14,984 nucleotides of DNA from Chersky-265 sp035275285. Lineage in GTDB: Bacteria > Fibrobacterota > Fibrobacteria > UBA11236. The notes beneath the pieces were generated by a model. It saw nothing but the letters and a program-made list of their open reading frames with translations. It was not told the DNA's origin and searched no databases. This document shows, in pieces, positions 13,411 to 14,984 of the stretch (position 1 is the first letter of the stretch; every line of letters starts with the position of its first letter). The position numbers and the translations under genes are program-made. The stretch covers positions 1 through 14,984 of the forward strand of contig DATENA010000318.1 of the NCBI GenBank assembly GCA_035275285.1. The letters are read 5' to 3'.

Positions 13411-13943
13411 CCTGGTATTTTCCTTTTGCACAATTTCCAATATTTTATTCTGGTCGTGTAACGAGACAATCTAGCTACCTGCGCAAATGCTTGACGTACT
13501 TTAATGGCTGGCTCTGCTGAAAATTCCTCCTGTTTCCAACCCCTGTCCCGTCCCACGCTGCAGCAGCGTAGATGGGGGCGGAAATCCCGCGCTGAACTCC
13601 CGGCGGCCCCTATGCGCAGGAGCGGATATGCGGGATCTTTGTAGGATCGCTGGCTGGGACCCTCGCATGCTCCCATCGAAGGCCTGCTCGATATCCTTCG
13701 CGGAAGGCGCGTGGAGCACCGTTCATTCCCTACGCAGCGCGCTCTGCCGCTTGGCTGCGCTCAAGGGCCCTGTTTACGCTGCAAGAAGGAGTCCTGCGGA
13801 GCAAATCACTCGGAGGAAAAGCTACGTGTGGATCGGCCAAGGAAGCAAGACGGCGGGTTTTGAGACTCAGCTTACGGTCTCTTCCTTGGAAACCTTGGCA
13901 AAATGGGAGAAAAAGGTCAATGATTAACTTAGCAGCCATGACG
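13411..13943. other. Gene-free, hairpin-rich stretch
   Basis: In 533 bp I find no gene I can support on either strand. It holds several inverted repeats: ACGCTG/CAGCGT (13555-13569), CCTTC/GAAGG (about 13696-13708), and a larger folded element at 13837-13889. Composition is mixed between the AT-rich island and the GC-rich chromosome, so the right-hand border of the island is probably within it. Confidence 0.55.
13837..13889. repeat. 53-nt folded element
   Basis: CCAAGGAAG (13837-13845) pairs perfectly with CTTCCTTGG (13881-13889). Inside, GAGAC (13862-13866) can pair with GTCTC (13877-13881), sharing one base with the outer arm. No U-tract follows. It could be an RNA structure, a border of an acquired element, or a 3'-end hairpin for the neighbouring minus-strand gene. 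Confidence 0.45.
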
Positions 13944-14972
13944 TTAAGGCTTGGGCGAGGGACCCGGCTCCGCAGGCGCGTATGCGGGTCCAGGGCGCAG
14001 ATTCCGCACCGGACGCGGCAGGAACGATTCGATGAATTTCCTCGGCTCGGGATCCAGGGCCGGGAGGGCCTTCCTCACATAGGCCTTGGCGGCGGGCCCG
14101 GGGGTTTCCAAAGCCAGCAGCACCCATTCCAACTGCTCCTCCGGGTCCGGATCGGCCGGCACGTAACGCTCCAGCGGGGCCCAATCCCCGGCGGAGCGGG
14201 CCACGATGCGCCGGGCCAATTGGCGGTTGTACAGGTTGCCGTCCTCCAGCACGGGCAGCAGCCGCGGCCAATCCTTGAGCGCGGTCTGCTTGTCCAGGGC
14301 CCACAAGCGCGCCTGCCTTTCCAGGTCCTTGGTCTTGTCCAGGCCGTCGAGAAGCAGGGCCGCGTTCGCCGGAGCGGGGTAGGTGCCCAGGCTGCGCACG
14401 GCGGTCTTGCGGACCTCCACGCTGTCATGGCGCAGGTAGAGGCGCGCCACCGGCAGGAAGGTGGTGTCCCCCAGTTCGGATCCGATGTGCAGCAATTGGA
14501 CCTGGACGCTGTCGGCCGCGCCGGACAGAGCCGTCGCCAGGCGTGTCACGGGCGCATGGTTGCGGCCCGAATCGGAAACCGCCTTGAACAGGTTCTCCAC
14601 GTAATGGCGCTGGCGGGGCGTCTGATCGAGCAGGCGCTTGGCGAGGAGGTAGTCCAGGGTGAGGGTATCGCCGGCGATCAATTCCTTCTCCGCGCCGTCC
14701 CGCAAGGGTTTGAAGCGCGGCTCGCCGGTGGCCGCGGCGATGAACAGGGAATCCTGATGGGTGAAAACGGGCGGCACGAAACGGAACGCGGAGGAATCGG
14801 CCGCCGCTACGTGCCGCGCCGGCTTCCCGGCGGACTTCTTCGCCGCCGCGGGGGGCTTTCCGCCCGCGGCCGCGGGCGCCGACGTTCCGCGGGCCGCCGC
14901 CAGCGCGACGGCCAGGCAGACCCATGCCGCCGCGGTCCGCAACCCGCCTTTACCTGTCCAGACCGAAGCCAT
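13944..14972 (-). CDS. Exported HEAT-like repeat protein (hypothetical)
   Basis: A 342-residue protein. Residues about 1-32 form a signal peptide (basic MASVWTGKGGLR, an Ala/Val/Leu core, and an Ala-rich cleavage region), followed by an Ala/Lys/Pro-rich linker (about 33-60). From about residue 110 the sequence is made of paired helices with HEAT/armadillo-like phasing, for example FLPVARLYLRHDSVEVRKTAVRSLG followed by ALLLDGLDKTKDLERQARLWALDKQ. This suggests a protein-binding scaffold in the periplasm or envelope. A Pro-rich tail closes it. No catalytic motif is seen. The ATG at 14972 is followed directly by the signal and has AAGGG upstream at the window edge. Composition is GC-rich, as in the main chromosome. 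Confidence 0.72.
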   Translation of the reverse strand: MASVWTGKGGLRTAAAWVCLAVALAAARGTSAPAAAGGKPPAAAKKSAGKPARHVAAADSSAFRFVPPVFTHQDSLFIAAATGEPRFKPLRDGAEKELIAGDTLTLDYLLAKRLLDQTPRQRHYVENLFKAVSDSGRNHAPVTRLATALSGAADSVQVQLLHIGSELGDTTFLPVARLYLRHDSVEVRKTAVRSLGTYPAPANAALLLDGLDKTKDLERQARLWALDKQTALKDWPRLLPVLEDGNLYNRQLARRIVARSAGDWAPLERYVPADPDPEEQLEWVLLALETPGPAAKAYVRKALPALDPEPRKFIESFLPRPVRNLRPGPAYAPAEPGPSPKP

Positions 14973-14984
14973 TGCCCTTGTTCT

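Noticed and set aside
13628..13927. 99-codon plus-strand frame in the gene-free stretch
   Set aside because: No recognisable domain, it covers several hairpins, and has no good ribosome binding site. It could be a remnant, but I cannot support it.
1..14984. CRISPR arrays, tRNA or rRNA genes, integrase or transposase genes
   Set aside because: No regularly spaced repeats, no cloverleaf or rRNA segment, and no intact recombinase frame was found. The only mobile-element protein is the group II intron RT fragment.

Overview
The window reads as chromosome of a high-GC, diderm-type bacterium: most of it is very GC-rich, with dense housekeeping genes, exported proteins with Sec signals, and E. coli-like -35/-10 promoters. 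Nothing in it fixes the taxon. A Fibrobacterota/FCB-type lineage is a guess from overall flavour only.

Layout. Positions 1-285 hold no gene but carry two small dyads. A plus-strand series follows: aconitase (286-2550), a leucine-carboxyl-methyltransferase-like SAM enzyme (2628-3545), a NusG domain II membrane-anchored protein (3589-3993), and an overlapping membrane protein (3977-5164) that joins a Gx/Hpre_diP_synt_I (EetB-like) half to an EcfT-like half. An Nfu-type Fe-S carrier lies on the minus strand (5199-5795). It is divergent from a dihydroorotate dehydrogenase with a good promoter (5963-7144), which overlaps a small exported protein (7128-7712). A gene-free convergent gap (7713-8020) contains a 102-bp element with 27-bp inverted arms. 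Glutamate dehydrogenase (8021-9277, minus) and a soluble PAS histidine kinase plus Rcp1-type response regulator (9498-11236, plus) diverge from back-to-back promoters.

From about 11237 to 13943 the character changes. This island is AT-richer, and its recognisable genes all lie on the minus strand: a GNAT acetyltransferase that has lost its normal start, a GTGA-overlapped antitoxin/ParE-type toxin pair, a decayed group II intron (reverse-transcriptase fragment plus an intact 34-nt domain V), and a short lipoprotein. Short repeats and dyads sit at the 3' ends of these genes, including one pair of sites matching the integron attC core consensus. I read it as a decayed cassette-like acquired island, possibly an integron-derived array without an integrase. 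That is a hypothesis. The window ends in an exported HEAT-like protein (13944-14972, minus) back in the GC-rich background.

How the genes work together: aconitase, Nfu and the flavoenzyme DHODH form a loose Fe-S/redox and central-metabolism neighbourhood. The NusG_II and Gx/EcfT-like pair resembles the EetA/EetB components of flavin-based extracellular electron transfer loci and is the most interesting functional lead in the GC-rich part.
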